Shown: positions 7,195 to 11,804 of the stretch, one piece after another
Position numbering within the stretch: position 1 is the stretch's first letter
How the letters are laid out: every line of letters begins with the position of its first letter
NCBI GenBank assembly: GCA_032124675.1
Contig: JAQBDA010000233.1
Coordinates: 1-11,804, forward strand
Direction: 5' to 3'
From: JAQBDA01 sp032124675
GTDB taxonomy: Bacteria; Chloroflexota; Anaerolineae; Anaerolineales; UBA4823
Length of the DNA: 11,804 bases
The notes under the pieces: generated by a model
The model's input: the letters and a program-made list of their open reading frames with translations, nothing else
Told to the model about the DNA's origin: nothing
Databases searched by the model: none
Program-made: the position numbers and the translations under genes

Positions 7195-7245
7195 TGGGTG
7201 TTTTGCGGCGGCCGCGCCACCGCAAAACACCCACCTCACCTTTTT
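7195..7245 (+). terminator. Intrinsic terminator closing the redox operon
   Basis: TGGGTGTTTTGCGG (7195-7208) pairs perfectly with CCGCAAAACACCCA (7220-7233), 14 bp with an 11-nt G+C-rich loop. TTTTT follows at 7241-7245. The T run is 7 nt beyond the stem, so efficiency may be moderate, but position 24 nt after the last operon stop codon fits well. Confidence 0.75.
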
Positions 7246-7251
7246 ACTCCT

Positions 7252-7296
7252 GAGGTTGCTTCACCCCGCTGCGCTCCGTTAGCAATGACGGGGAGG
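7252..7296. repeat. REP-like short palindromic element
   Basis: The segment GGTTGCTTCACCCCGCTGCG through TTAGCAATGACGGGGAGG contains two nested inverted pairs: TTGCT (7256-7260) with AGCAA (7281-7285), and CACCCCG with the CGGGGAG following it. Its wording resembles short interspersed palindromes common in intergenic DNA of many environmental bacteria (TTGCTTC...GCAATGACG). Only one copy is in the window, so repeat status needs the rest of the genome. Confidence 0.5.
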
Positions 7297-7400
7297 GGAT
7301 TCATTGCTCTTTGATGAATGTTGGTGCTGAGGATGCACTTATAGTGACATTCTTCACTTTTTCACCGCCGCGCAAGCGTCTGAAGGTGATATTAGACACT

Positions 7401-7429
7401 TTGAATCCGGTAGTGCGGATTGCTATAAT
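7401..7429 (+). promoter_or_regulatory. Sigma70-type promoter
   Basis: TTGAAT (7401-7406) and a perfect TATAAT (7424-7429) are separated by exactly 17 bp. This is the best housekeeping promoter match in the window. Transcription should start near 7436, leaving a leader of about 230 nt before the malic enzyme ATG. It follows the operon terminator, so it defines a new transcription unit. Confidence 0.75.
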
Positions 7430-7435
7430 CAAAGT

Positions 7436-7618
7436 ACGCGCCGGGAGCAATGCCTTGTCGCCTGATCGCTGTGCTGTCATCTCTAAATATCATGGCAGGC
7501 GCCGTGTGCCAACGCCGGCGCAGCCCTTTACCACCTGTGTTCGAACCAGGAGGCCGGTATCATAATTATCTCAAGGAAACGCCCTCACTGCATAACTGCA
7601 GCAGGGCGATTTTTATTA
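7436..7618 (+). ncRNA. Structured leader or small RNA upstream of malic enzyme
   Basis: From the predicted start near 7436 to the T tract of the terminator at 7580-7614, the transcript would be about 180 nt and strongly structured. Visible stems are GCGCCGG (7438-7444) with CCGGCGC (7515-7521), CGCCTG (7459-7464) with CAGGCG (7496-7501), and CCACCTG (7531-7537) with CAGGAGG (7547-7553, one A-A mismatch). The last stem presents a TTCGAA-containing loop. I do not recognise a known riboswitch class; the TPP, SAM, cobalamin and glycine hallmarks I know are not evident. It may be an attenuating riboswitch for the malic enzyme gene or an independent sRNA. Short ORFs in it lack good ribosome binding sites. 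Confidence 0.55.
7580..7614 (+). terminator. Intrinsic terminator inside the malic enzyme leader
   Basis: CGCCCT (7580-7585) pairs with AGGGCG (7603-7608). Inside it CTGCA (7588-7592) pairs with TGCAG (7597-7601) over a TAAC loop, with a small internal bulge. TTTTT follows directly (7610-7614, in ATTTTTATT). It lies between the promoter and the malic enzyme start, so it must be read through, or conditionally disrupted, for that gene to be expressed from this promoter. Confidence 0.78.
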
Positions 7619-7624
7619 ACCGTT

Positions 7625-7659
7625 GGGGAAGGTTCGAAACCTGCCCCATAACTGGAGGT
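7625..7659 (+). promoter_or_regulatory. Hairpin beside the malic enzyme ribosome binding site
   Basis: GGGGAAGGTT (7625-7634) pairs with AACCTGCCCC (7638-7647) through nine pairs and one A-G mismatch, loop CGA. The ribosome binding site GGAGGT (7654-7659) begins 6 nt later, 5 nt before ATG 7665. The hairpin does not occlude the site as drawn but could do so in an alternative fold. GTTCGAA at 7632-7638 also occurs in the upstream loop (7539-7545). Confidence 0.5.
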
Positions 7660-7664
7660 CCAAA

Positions 7665-9026
7665 ATGCTGCAAGACAAACCGAGGGTGAGCGTGGAAGAG
7701 CTGCTCGCGAAAGCGACCAAGCCCTCAGCCGATGCTATGGTGCTGCATCCATTCTACCGGGGGAAGGTCGAGACCGCGCTGAAGTGCACCGTGCGCGATT
7801 TCAACGACTTTGCCATCTGGTACACGCCCGGGGTGGCAGCCCCATGCCGGGCGATCGAAGCCGACCCGGAGCTGGTCTACGAGTACACCAATAAGTGGAA
7901 CACGGTGGCGGTGGTCAGCGACGGAACGCGCGTGCTGGGTCTGGGGGATATCGGGCCCAAAGCCGGACTGCCGGTGATGGAAGGCAAAGCCCTGCTCTAC
8001 AAATACCTGGGCGGGGTGGACGGGGTGCCGATCATGCTGGACACCAAAGACCCGGACGCGATCATCAACGCCGTGCTGATGCTGCAGCCGGGATTGGGGG
8101 GCGTCAACCTGGAGGATCTCTCCCAGCCGAAATGCTTCCGCATCCTGGATACCCTGCGTGAAAAAGCTGAGATCCCGGTCTGGCACGACGACCAGCAGGG
8201 CACGGCGACCGTCACCCTGGCGGCGCTGATCAACGCCCTGAAAGTGGTCGGAAAGAAGATGAGCGAGGTGAGCATTGCCTTCGTCGGCAGTGGTGCTTCC
8301 AACGTTGCCTGCTCGCGGCTGATCTTCGGCTGGGGCGCCGACCCCGCCCGCTGCTATATGGTCGACAGCAAGGGCATCCTGGGCATGCACCGCAAAGACC
8401 TGGAGATGCGCAAAGCAGAGTACGTCGACAAGTGGCACCTGTGCCAGATCACCAACGCCGAAGGGCGCCAGGGCGATATCCCCGACGCCATGAAGGGCGT
8501 GGACGTGGTGGTCGGCCTCTCCCGCTCGGGACCCGGGGTGATCCTGCCGGAGTGGGTGGCAAGCATGGCCAGCGACGCGGTCGTCTTCGCCTGCGCCAAC
8601 CCGGTGCCGGAGATCTGGCCCTGGGAAGCCAAAGAGGCCGGCGCGGCGGTGATCGCCACCGGGCGCTCGGACTTCGACAACCAGGTGAACAACTCGCTGG
8701 GCTTCCCAGGCATCTTCCGCGGCACGCTGGACGTGCGCGCCCGCACCATTACCGACGAGATGTGCTTCGCGGCCGCCAGGGCGCTGGCTGACCACGTCGG
8801 TGACAGGCTCGCCGCAGACTTCATCCTGCCCACTATGGATGACTGGGAGGTGTTCCCGCGCGAGGCGGCTGCCGTGGGTGTGAAAGCCCAGGAGCTGGGT
8901 CTGGCGCGCATAAGCCTGAGCTATGACGAGCTGCTGCAGAAAGCCATGACCATCATCAAGCGCTCGCGCGACCTGACCCATATGATGATGGAGCAGGGCT
9001 TCATCGCCGAAGCGCCCGAAGAGTAG
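7665..9026 (+). CDS. Malic enzyme (oxaloacetate-decarboxylating malate dehydrogenase), short MaeB-type
   Basis: This 453-residue cytosolic enzyme should convert malate to pyruvate and CO2 with reduction of NAD(P)+. Diagnostic motifs are IWYTPGVAAPC (catalytic Tyr), LGDIGPKAGLPVMEGKALLY (catalytic Lys), NLEDL and PVWHDDQQGTA (metal and substrate site), the nucleotide-binding GSGASN in place of the more usual GxGAA, and ATGRSDFDNQVNNSLGFPG. The length fits the stand-alone N-terminal module; the phosphotransacetylase-like tail of enterobacterial MaeB is absent. ATG 7665 is chosen over an in-frame TTG at 7623 because GGAGGT lies 5 nt upstream. Cofactor preference cannot be decided by eye. It is preceded by a promoter and a terminator-bearing leader, so expression is probably controlled at elongation. 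Malate/fumarate chemistry links it loosely to the fumarate-reductase-type operon upstream. Confidence 0.95.
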   Translation: MLQDKPRVSVEELLAKATKPSADAMVLHPFYRGKVETALKCTVRDFNDFAIWYTPGVAAPCRAIEADPELVYEYTNKWNTVAVVSDGTRVLGLGDIGPKAGLPVMEGKALLYKYLGGVDGVPIMLDTKDPDAIINAVLMLQPGLGGVNLEDLSQPKCFRILDTLREKAEIPVWHDDQQGTATVTLAALINALKVVGKKMSEVSIAFVGSGASNVACSRLIFGWGADPARCYMVDSKGILGMHRKDLEMRKAEYVDKWHLCQITNAEGRQGDIPDAMKGVDVVVGLSRSGPGVILPEWVASMASDAVVFACANPVPEIWPWEAKEAGAAVIATGRSDFDNQVNNSLGFPGIFRGTLDVRARTITDEMCFAAARALADHVGDRLAADFILPTMDDWEVFPREAAAVGVKAQELGLARISLSYDELLQKAMTIIKRSRDLTHMMMEQGFIAEAPEE

Positions 9027-9040
9027 ACGGCAGACCGCGG

Positions 9041-9082
9041 CGTTGCAAGCAACGTGTCGCGAGCAACGCGTCGCAAGCGACG
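9041..9082. repeat. Three tandem 14-bp palindromes
   Basis: Three exact 14-nt units lie head to tail: CGTTGCAAGCAACG, TGTCGCGAGCAACG and CGTCGCAAGCGACG (consensus YGTYGCRAGCRACG). Each is itself palindromic or nearly so, with the changes in units 1 and 3 compensating across the dyad. They start 15 nt after the malic enzyme stop. No T tract follows, so a simple terminator is not supported. Confidence 0.7.
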
Positions 9083-9086
9083 ATCC

Positions 9087-9103
9087 GCTGACTGCTGACT
9101 GCT
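9087..9103. repeat. 7-bp tandem repeat (GCTGACT)
   Basis: GCTGACT is present twice plus a third partial GCT, directly after the tandem palindromes. It is low-complexity intergenic sequence with no evident role. Confidence 0.55.
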
Positions 9104-9139
9104 TCTGTGTTTATGACTACTCTCAATTCTCTAATCTCT

Positions 9140-9166
9140 ACTCTCGATACCATCGAGACTCTCGAT
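9140..9166. repeat. Direct repeat and small hairpin before the flavoprotein gene
   Basis: ACTCTCGAT occurs at 9140-9148 and 9158-9166. TCTCGAT (9142-9148) also pairs with ATCGAGA (9152-9158) over a 3-nt loop. It sits in a pyrimidine-rich stretch just upstream of the GAGGTGA ribosome binding site (9174-9180) of the next gene. It may be an operator or simple repeat debris. Confidence 0.4.
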
Positions 9167-9183
9167 TACTTACGAGGTGAACT

Positions 9184-10089
9184 ATGTACGATCTGATCAT
9201 TATTGGCGGAGGACCGGCCGGGCTGACCGCTGCCGTGTACGCCATCCGCAAACGCATCAACGTGCTGCTGATCTCCAAAGACCTGGGCGGCAAGACCAAC
9301 TACCGCCTGGCGCTGCCCTGGGTGGAGGACTACCAGGTGATCCGCGGCCTGGAGATCGTCAGCAAATTCAAGAGCGAGCTGGAATACCTGAAGTTCGCCC
9401 GCCACATGGACAGCGTCGAGCACGTCGAGCAGGAGGGCGAGGGCTTCGCCGTGCACACCAAGCAGGGCAACAAATTCGATGCCCGGGCGCTGGTGGTCGC
9501 CAGCGGCACGCGCCAGAAGCTCATGGGCGTGCCCGGTGAGAAGGAGTTCATCATGCACGGCCTGTGCTACTCGGCACTGAGCTACGCACCGCTGTTCATC
9601 GATAAGCAGACCGCGGTGATCGGCGACAGCGAGCTGGCCCTGCGCTCGACCGCCGAGCTGGCCACGGTGGCCAAGCATGTCACCCTGATCGGGCCCACCC
9701 GCCCGGCGCTCGAATCGCCGCTGGGGAGCAAGCTGCGCGTCTCCAGCAACGTCACCATCCACGAGGGCTACCAGGTGGTGGAGGTGCAGGGCAACGGCTA
9801 CGCCGAGCGGCTGCTGGTGCAGTCGCCCTCCGGCGAGCAGCAGACCATCACCGCCGATGGCATCTTCGTCGAGCTGGGTTTAACGCCCAACACGCAGATG
9901 GTAGCCGGGGTGGTCGACCTGGACCCGGAGGGACGTGTCAAGGTGGACTGCATGGCTGCCACCAGCCGCCCGGGCGTATTCGCCGCCGGGGACGTGACCA
10001 CCAACTACGCCGAGCAGGTGCTGATCGCGGTCGGCGAGGGCGCCAAGGCCGCCCTGAGCGCCTACGAATACCTGCTGCCGGCGCTGTAG
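9184..10089 (+). CDS. Thioredoxin-reductase-fold FAD oxidoreductase lacking the redox CxxC
   Basis: This 301-residue protein has the two-domain layout of low-molecular-weight thioredoxin reductases: FAD motif IIIGGGPAGL (G8-G13), ALVVASGT, an inserted nucleotide-binding domain around AVIGDSELAL (144-151) and the closing FAD motif GVFAAGDVTTNY (D270). The redox-active CxxC of TrxB (YCATCDG) aligns with YSALSYA, so both cysteines are Ser (S130, S133); one Cys remains at C128. The NADPH-phosphate HRR motif is also absent (IGPTRP). It should therefore not reduce thioredoxin in the standard way. A ferredoxin:NAD(P) reductase-like role, or hydride transfer to an unknown acceptor, is more plausible. 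ATG 9184 is preceded by GAGGTGA. The gene has its own terminator, and its 3' end is repeated at 11251-11359. Confidence 0.88.
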   Translation: MYDLIIIGGGPAGLTAAVYAIRKRINVLLISKDLGGKTNYRLALPWVEDYQVIRGLEIVSKFKSELEYLKFARHMDSVEHVEQEGEGFAVHTKQGNKFDARALVVASGTRQKLMGVPGEKEFIMHGLCYSALSYAPLFIDKQTAVIGDSELALRSTAELATVAKHVTLIGPTRPALESPLGSKLRVSSNVTIHEGYQVVEVQGNGYAERLLVQSPSGEQQTITADGIFVELGLTPNTQMVAGVVDLDPEGRVKVDCMAATSRPGVFAAGDVTTNYAEQVLIAVGEGAKAALSAYEYLLPAL

Positions 10090-10114
10090 GGCAGGACTAT
10101 TATTGGGATGAGGG

Positions 10115-10141
10115 TGCCCCCGCGAGGCGGGGGCATTTTTT
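10115..10141 (+). terminator. Intrinsic terminator of the TrxR-fold gene
   Basis: TGCCCCCGC (10115-10123) pairs perfectly with GCGGGGGCA (10127-10135) over a GAG loop, followed by six T (10136-10141). It lies 26 nt after the stop codon and is a textbook rho-independent terminator. A diverged copy lies at 11332-11359. Confidence 0.9.
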
Positions 10142-10190
10142 ATGAGGCCGCGAATAAAAACCAGGGGAGAAGGGAGAGAGGAAAAGGGGG

Positions 10191-10203
10191 GAGTCCGCGA
10201 ATG
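10191..10203. repeat. GAGTCCGCGAATG direct repeat, copy 1
   Basis: The 13-mer GAGTCCGCGAATG recurs exactly at 11362-11374, and a related GAGGCCGCGAAT is at 10144-10155. A purine-only tract rich in G (about 10157-10193) precedes it. The pair brackets the nucleotidyltransferase module and could mark recombination ends or the edge of a duplicated segment. Confidence 0.55.
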
Positions 10204-10248
10204 CGCACTAATGGACGCCAATTTGCTGCTGCCTGCGCATGAATCTCC

Positions 10249-10275
10249 TTGGAATAATGGAACTGATTGTATAAT
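10249..10275 (+). promoter_or_regulatory. Probable promoter of the nucleotidyltransferase module
   Basis: A perfect TATAAT (10270-10275) is preceded by TTGGAA (10249-10254) at a short 15-bp spacing. A TCCTTG at 18 bp is the alternative -35. Transcription would start near 10282, about 30 nt before the first ATG of the two-gene module, which fits an independently transcribed unit after the upstream terminator. Confidence 0.5.
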
Positions 10276-10313
10276 TGAGACACAAACCGAGTCTTACCAG
10301 TGAGGCTACACGG

Positions 10314-10529
10314 ATGGACAGACAGCAAGTGCAGGCTTATCTCGACCGCTACCGGGCGGTGGAAGCCATTGAGATAGAGCAGAACCGGGCTGCGTCAGTG
10401 GAATGGAGGTGGCAGCAGCTCAACCACTTATACAGGCTCGCCCTGGGAATGGGCCTGCAGCTCGAGGCGGACCAGGATGACGAGCATCTCGTCTGGCGGC
10501 GTTGGGCTGCCCTCAAGAGAATTCGATGA
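10314..10529 (+). CDS. 71-residue helical protein, putative antitoxin-like partner
   Basis: ATG 10314 has GAGG (10302-10305) 8 nt upstream; an in-frame TTG at 10275 overlaps the predicted -10 box and is unlikely. The product (MDRQQVQAYLDRYRAVEAIE at its start) is short, charged and Trp/Arg-rich at the C-terminus (VWRRWAALKRIR), probably all helical. I recognise no domain. Its TGA overlaps the ATG of the nucleotidyltransferase gene (ATGA at 10526-10529), so the two are translationally coupled. Small-first, toxin-second order and overlap are typical of toxin-antitoxin pairs, but the antitoxin label is inference. Confidence 0.7.
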   Translation: MDRQQVQAYLDRYRAVEAIEIEQNRAASVEWRWQQLNHLYRLALGMGLQLEADQDDEHLVWRRWAALKRIR

Positions 10530-11116
10530 GCTCCCCAAATGAGCTCAGCCCTCTCCTGGAACCCCTCAAGGCCGTCCAGGAGCTCCTAAACCATTATCCA
10601 GGCAAGGGGATGATCATCGGTGGGATTGCAGCCTCTCTCCTGGGCAGGCCGCGCCTGACTGCTGATATCGATGCTGTGATCCTGCTCCCGGTCGAGGATA
10701 TCCCTCAATTGATACAAGCCGCTGTACGAGAGGGGCTTGAACCGCGCATCAACGAGGCAGGGGAATTTGCCCGCCGCAACCGCGTGTTGCTGCTCCGGCA
10801 TGTCCGGACCGGCATCGGGGTGGATGTATCCCTGGGTCTGCTGCCGTTGGAAGTCGAAGCCATTGAGCGGAGCATAACCCATCGATTAGGGGACCTGTCT
10901 GTCAAACTGCCCACTCCCGAAGACCTGATCATCTTTAAGGCAATAGCCCATCGCCCGAGGGACCTGCTGGATATCCAGGCGGTAGCTGAAAACCATCCAG
11001 AACTTGATCGAAAAAGGATCGAAACCTGGGTTAAAGAATTTGCCCGGGTGATGGAGTCGCCAGAACTCTGGGAGGATATTGCCGGGTTATTGGGGGAGGA
11101 TCAATCCAGCTTGTGA
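10526..11116 (+). CDS. AbiEii/DUF6036-like nucleotidyltransferase
   Basis: This 196-residue protein has the pol-beta-type nucleotidyltransferase signature GG(I)A...G.PR.T.DIDAV: G32-G33, then T45, D47 and D49. A third acidic residue lies in GIGVDVSLG (D100), completing the usual metal-binding triad. PTPEDLIIFKAIAHRPRDLLD (K138, R143, D146, D149) matches the AbiEii/DUF6036-type motif that follows the core. Family members include the toxins of type IV AbiE systems and other phage-defence or toxin-antitoxin nucleotidyltransferases. The ATG at 10526 overlaps the upstream stop; a TTG at 10502 is less likely. The pair lies between two copies of a terminator and next to a palindromic element, consistent with a mobile accessory cargo. 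Activity and target are unknown. Confidence 0.8.
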   Translation: MSSPNELSPLLEPLKAVQELLNHYPGKGMIIGGIAASLLGRPRLTADIDAVILLPVEDIPQLIQAAVREGLEPRINEAGEFARRNRVLLLRHVRTGIGVDVSLGLLPLEVEAIERSITHRLGDLSVKLPTPEDLIIFKAIAHRPRDLLDIQAVAENHPELDRKRIETWVKEFARVMESPELWEDIAGLLGEDQSSL

Positions 11117-11140
11117 ACTGTACGTTCCTTAACCATAACG

Positions 11141-11258
11141 CCCTCACCCATCTCTGACCTTTACCTCTCTCAGGATTGGGAAGGAAGGAAGTCCAGGCTC
11201 CCCTCTCCCAAACCGGGAGAGGGGTAAGCACCCGCTCTTTGGGTGCCAGGGGTGAGGG
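11141..11258. repeat. Nested palindromic MITE/REP-like element
   Basis: Terminal inverted repeats CCCTCACCC (11141-11149) and GGGTGAGGG (11250-11258) enclose a central hairpin, CCCCTCTCCC (11200-11209) with GGGAGAGGGG (11215-11224), and a smaller one, GCACCC (11228-11233) with GGGTGC (11241-11246). The CCCTCACCC...CCCTCTCCC wording resembles a repeat type I know from many environmental genomes. No transposase is present. Its right arm runs directly into the duplicated 3' end of the TrxR-fold gene (from 11251). Confidence 0.65.
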
Positions 11259-11307
11259 AGCCAAGGCCGCCCTGAGCGCCTACGAGTATTTGCTGCCGGC
11301 GCTGTGA
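11251..11307 (+). pseudogene. Remnant 3' end of a TrxR-fold paralogue (18 codons plus stop)
   Basis: Reading from 11251 gives GEGAKAALSAYEYLLPAL and TGA, identical in all 18 residues to the C-terminus of the gene at 9184-10089 (codons 284-301). Five codons differ, all synonymously (GGC/GGT, GGC/GGA, GAA/GAG, TAC/TAT, CTG/TTG), and the stop is TGA instead of TAG. Similarity stops abruptly at 11250, inside the palindromic element, and there is no upstream gene body. The downstream terminator is also a diverged copy. This is the end of a lost paralogue or the product of recombination with a related allele. Confidence 0.8.
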
Positions 11308-11331
11308 TTCGGGCTGGTTTCGGTATGAGGA

Positions 11332-11359
11332 TGCCTCCGCCTTGCGGGGGCATTTTTTT
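11332..11359 (+). terminator. Second, diverged copy of the TrxR-fold gene terminator
   Basis: TGCCTCCGC (11332-11340) pairs with GCGGGGGCA (11344-11352), loop CTT, eight Watson-Crick pairs and one G-T wobble, followed by seven T (11353-11359). Pairing is kept despite sequence change relative to 10115-10141, so it stayed functional for some time after the copies separated. It may now terminate the nucleotidyltransferase transcript. Confidence 0.85.
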
Positions 11360-11361
11360 AT

Positions 11362-11374
11362 GAGTCCGCGAATG
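11362..11374. repeat. GAGTCCGCGAATG direct repeat, copy 2
   Basis: Exact match to 10191-10203, directly after the second terminator and followed by GGGCGCGAATT. It marks the last G+C-rich sequence before the A+T-rich region. Confidence 0.55.
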
Positions 11375-11619
11375 GGCGCGAATTGTATATGTTTAATTAT
11401 TGAATGATCAATGTTTGCATTTTTGGTAACTTTTTCAACCCACTTTTAGTTAAGATTAATGTTGTCAATTATTGTTTTTATCGTAATCAATATATTCCAC
11501 TGATCGTTTCCAAATCATTTGGGTTGAAGGACCAATACTCAGTACATCAAGTTGAGGCAAAATCAGGAAGATCATCACTGCTATAGATAATTTGGTTAGA
11601 AGATTATCAGAGGTAACAA
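11375..11619. other. A+T-rich non-coding stretch, likely foreign DNA edge
   Basis: Composition changes abruptly from strongly G+C-rich to strongly A+T-rich just after 11380. Short ORFs on both strands here have no recognisable protein features. No clear promoter hexamer pair was found, although some must drive the next gene. The change in composition together with the following DUF2726-like gene suggests horizontally acquired sequence. Confidence 0.6.
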
Positions 11620-11804
11620 ATGGATACACCATCAAATCAAGGTTGCATTGCTTATCTTCTACGCCTATTAGGTAAACAACTAAAACCAGCTTCTGATACA
11701 GTCCTCCAGAAAACGTCAAATTCTGAACTCGACCTTTTCCCCTATAGACTTCGAGACGATTTCTTATCACCAACTGAGCAAAACTTTTATTTTGTGCTTA
11801 AGAG
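11620..11804 (+). CDS. DUF2726-like protein, N-terminal 61 codons (runs off window)
   Basis: ATG 11620 lies 6 nt after AGGT (11611-11614) and the frame stays open to the window end. The translation begins MDTPSNQGCIAYLLRLLGKQ and includes FPYRLRDDFLSPTEQNFYFV followed by LK. That segment matches what I recall of the start of DUF2726 domains (PYRLRDDFLSPAELSFYxVLK), which are predicted to be restriction-endonuclease-like or zinc-ribbon associated and occur in accessory and defence regions. A+T-rich codon use (TTA, CTT, AAA, CAA) contrasts with every gene upstream. The C-terminal two thirds are outside the window, so the function remains a guess. Confidence 0.65.
   Translation, partial: MDTPSNQGCIAYLLRLLGKQLKPASDTVLQKTSNSELDLFPYRLRDDFLSPTEQNFYFVLK

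Noticed and set aside
7299..7319. ATTCAT/ATGAAT inverted repeat upstream of the malic enzyme promoter
   Set aside because: Only six A+T-rich base pairs; too short to distinguish from chance.
7531..7553. tRNA-like T-arm (TTCGAAC loop) in the malic enzyme leader
   Set aside because: The stem does not fit T-arm pairing well and no acceptor, D or anticodon arm can be found around it.
7436..7618. Possible 6S RNA, given the length of about 180 nt
   Set aside because: The 5' and 3' ends are not complementary and no long stem with a central bubble is evident.
7450..7689. Open frame of 79 codons across the leader and into the malic enzyme gene
   Set aside because: It lacks a properly spaced ribosome binding site, crosses the terminator and enters the malic enzyme gene out of frame.
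7725..8981. Long antisense open frame (418 codons) opposite the malic enzyme gene
   Set aside because: The + strand encodes all malic enzyme motifs; the antisense product has no recognisable domain and no ribosome binding site.
11404..11586. Plus-strand open frame of 60 codons
   Set aside because: No ribosome binding site, low-complexity translation and no recognisable feature.
11465..11773. Minus-strand open frame of 102 codons in the A+T-rich region
   Set aside because: It overlaps the + strand DUF2726-like start, has no recognised motif, and such frames are common in A+T-rich DNA.
1..11804. CRISPR array, rRNA or tRNA genes
   Set aside because: No regularly spaced repeats with unique spacers and no recognisable rRNA or tRNA sequence were found on either strand.

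Overview
The window looks like a chromosomal segment of an anaerobic, G+C-rich bacterium. I lean towards Chloroflexota (an Anaerolineae-like lineage) from the mix of HdrA/FrhB-type redox genes, G- and C-ending codons and short palindromic intergenic repeats. This is an impression from gene content, not a phylogenetic result. All genes called read on the + strand.

Region 1 (1-7171) is one long redox operon. It holds the C-terminal end of an HdrA-type flavin iron-sulfur protein, an FrhB-like flavoprotein with an HdrC-like tail, a small HdrC-like protein, a fumarate-reductase-type iron-sulfur subunit, a divergent acyl-CoA dehydrogenase homologue, a second FrhB/HdrC-like protein, a fumarate reductase/succinate dehydrogenase-type flavoprotein and an 82-residue protein of unknown function. 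Gaps are 1-137 nt, and a terminator hairpin closes the set at 7195-7245. The simplest reading is a soluble complex that couples a heterodisulfide-reductase-type electron-bifurcating core to a fumarate/succinate (or acyl-CoA/enoyl-CoA) active site. No membrane anchor subunit is visible. The 137-nt gap after the HdrC-like gene is almost filled by three consecutive inverted repeats.

Region 2 (7172-9183) has no gene until 7665. It holds a REP-like palindrome, a near-perfect sigma70 promoter, a structured leader of about 180 nt ending in an intrinsic terminator, a second hairpin beside the ribosome binding site, and then a malic enzyme gene. The leader could be an attenuator or riboswitch, or a free-standing small RNA. 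Short tandem palindromes follow the gene.

Region 3 (9184-10141) is a thioredoxin-reductase-fold flavoprotein whose redox CxxC is replaced by SxxS, with its own terminator.

Region 4 (10142-11374) is accessory. A 71-residue protein overlaps by ATGA with an AbiEii/DUF6036-like nucleotidyltransferase, a toxin-antitoxin-like layout. After it come a nested palindromic element and a second copy of the last 18 codons, stop and terminator of the region 3 gene. All five codon differences in that copy are synonymous, so it is the remnant of a paralogue or of a recombination event.

Region 5 (11375-11804) is sharply A+T-rich. It ends in the first 61 codons of a DUF2726-like gene and probably marks the edge of horizontally acquired DNA.

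Malic enzyme and the fumarate-reductase-type subunits both handle C4 dicarboxylates, so regions 1 and 2 may serve one C4/redox pathway. That link is inferred from proximity.
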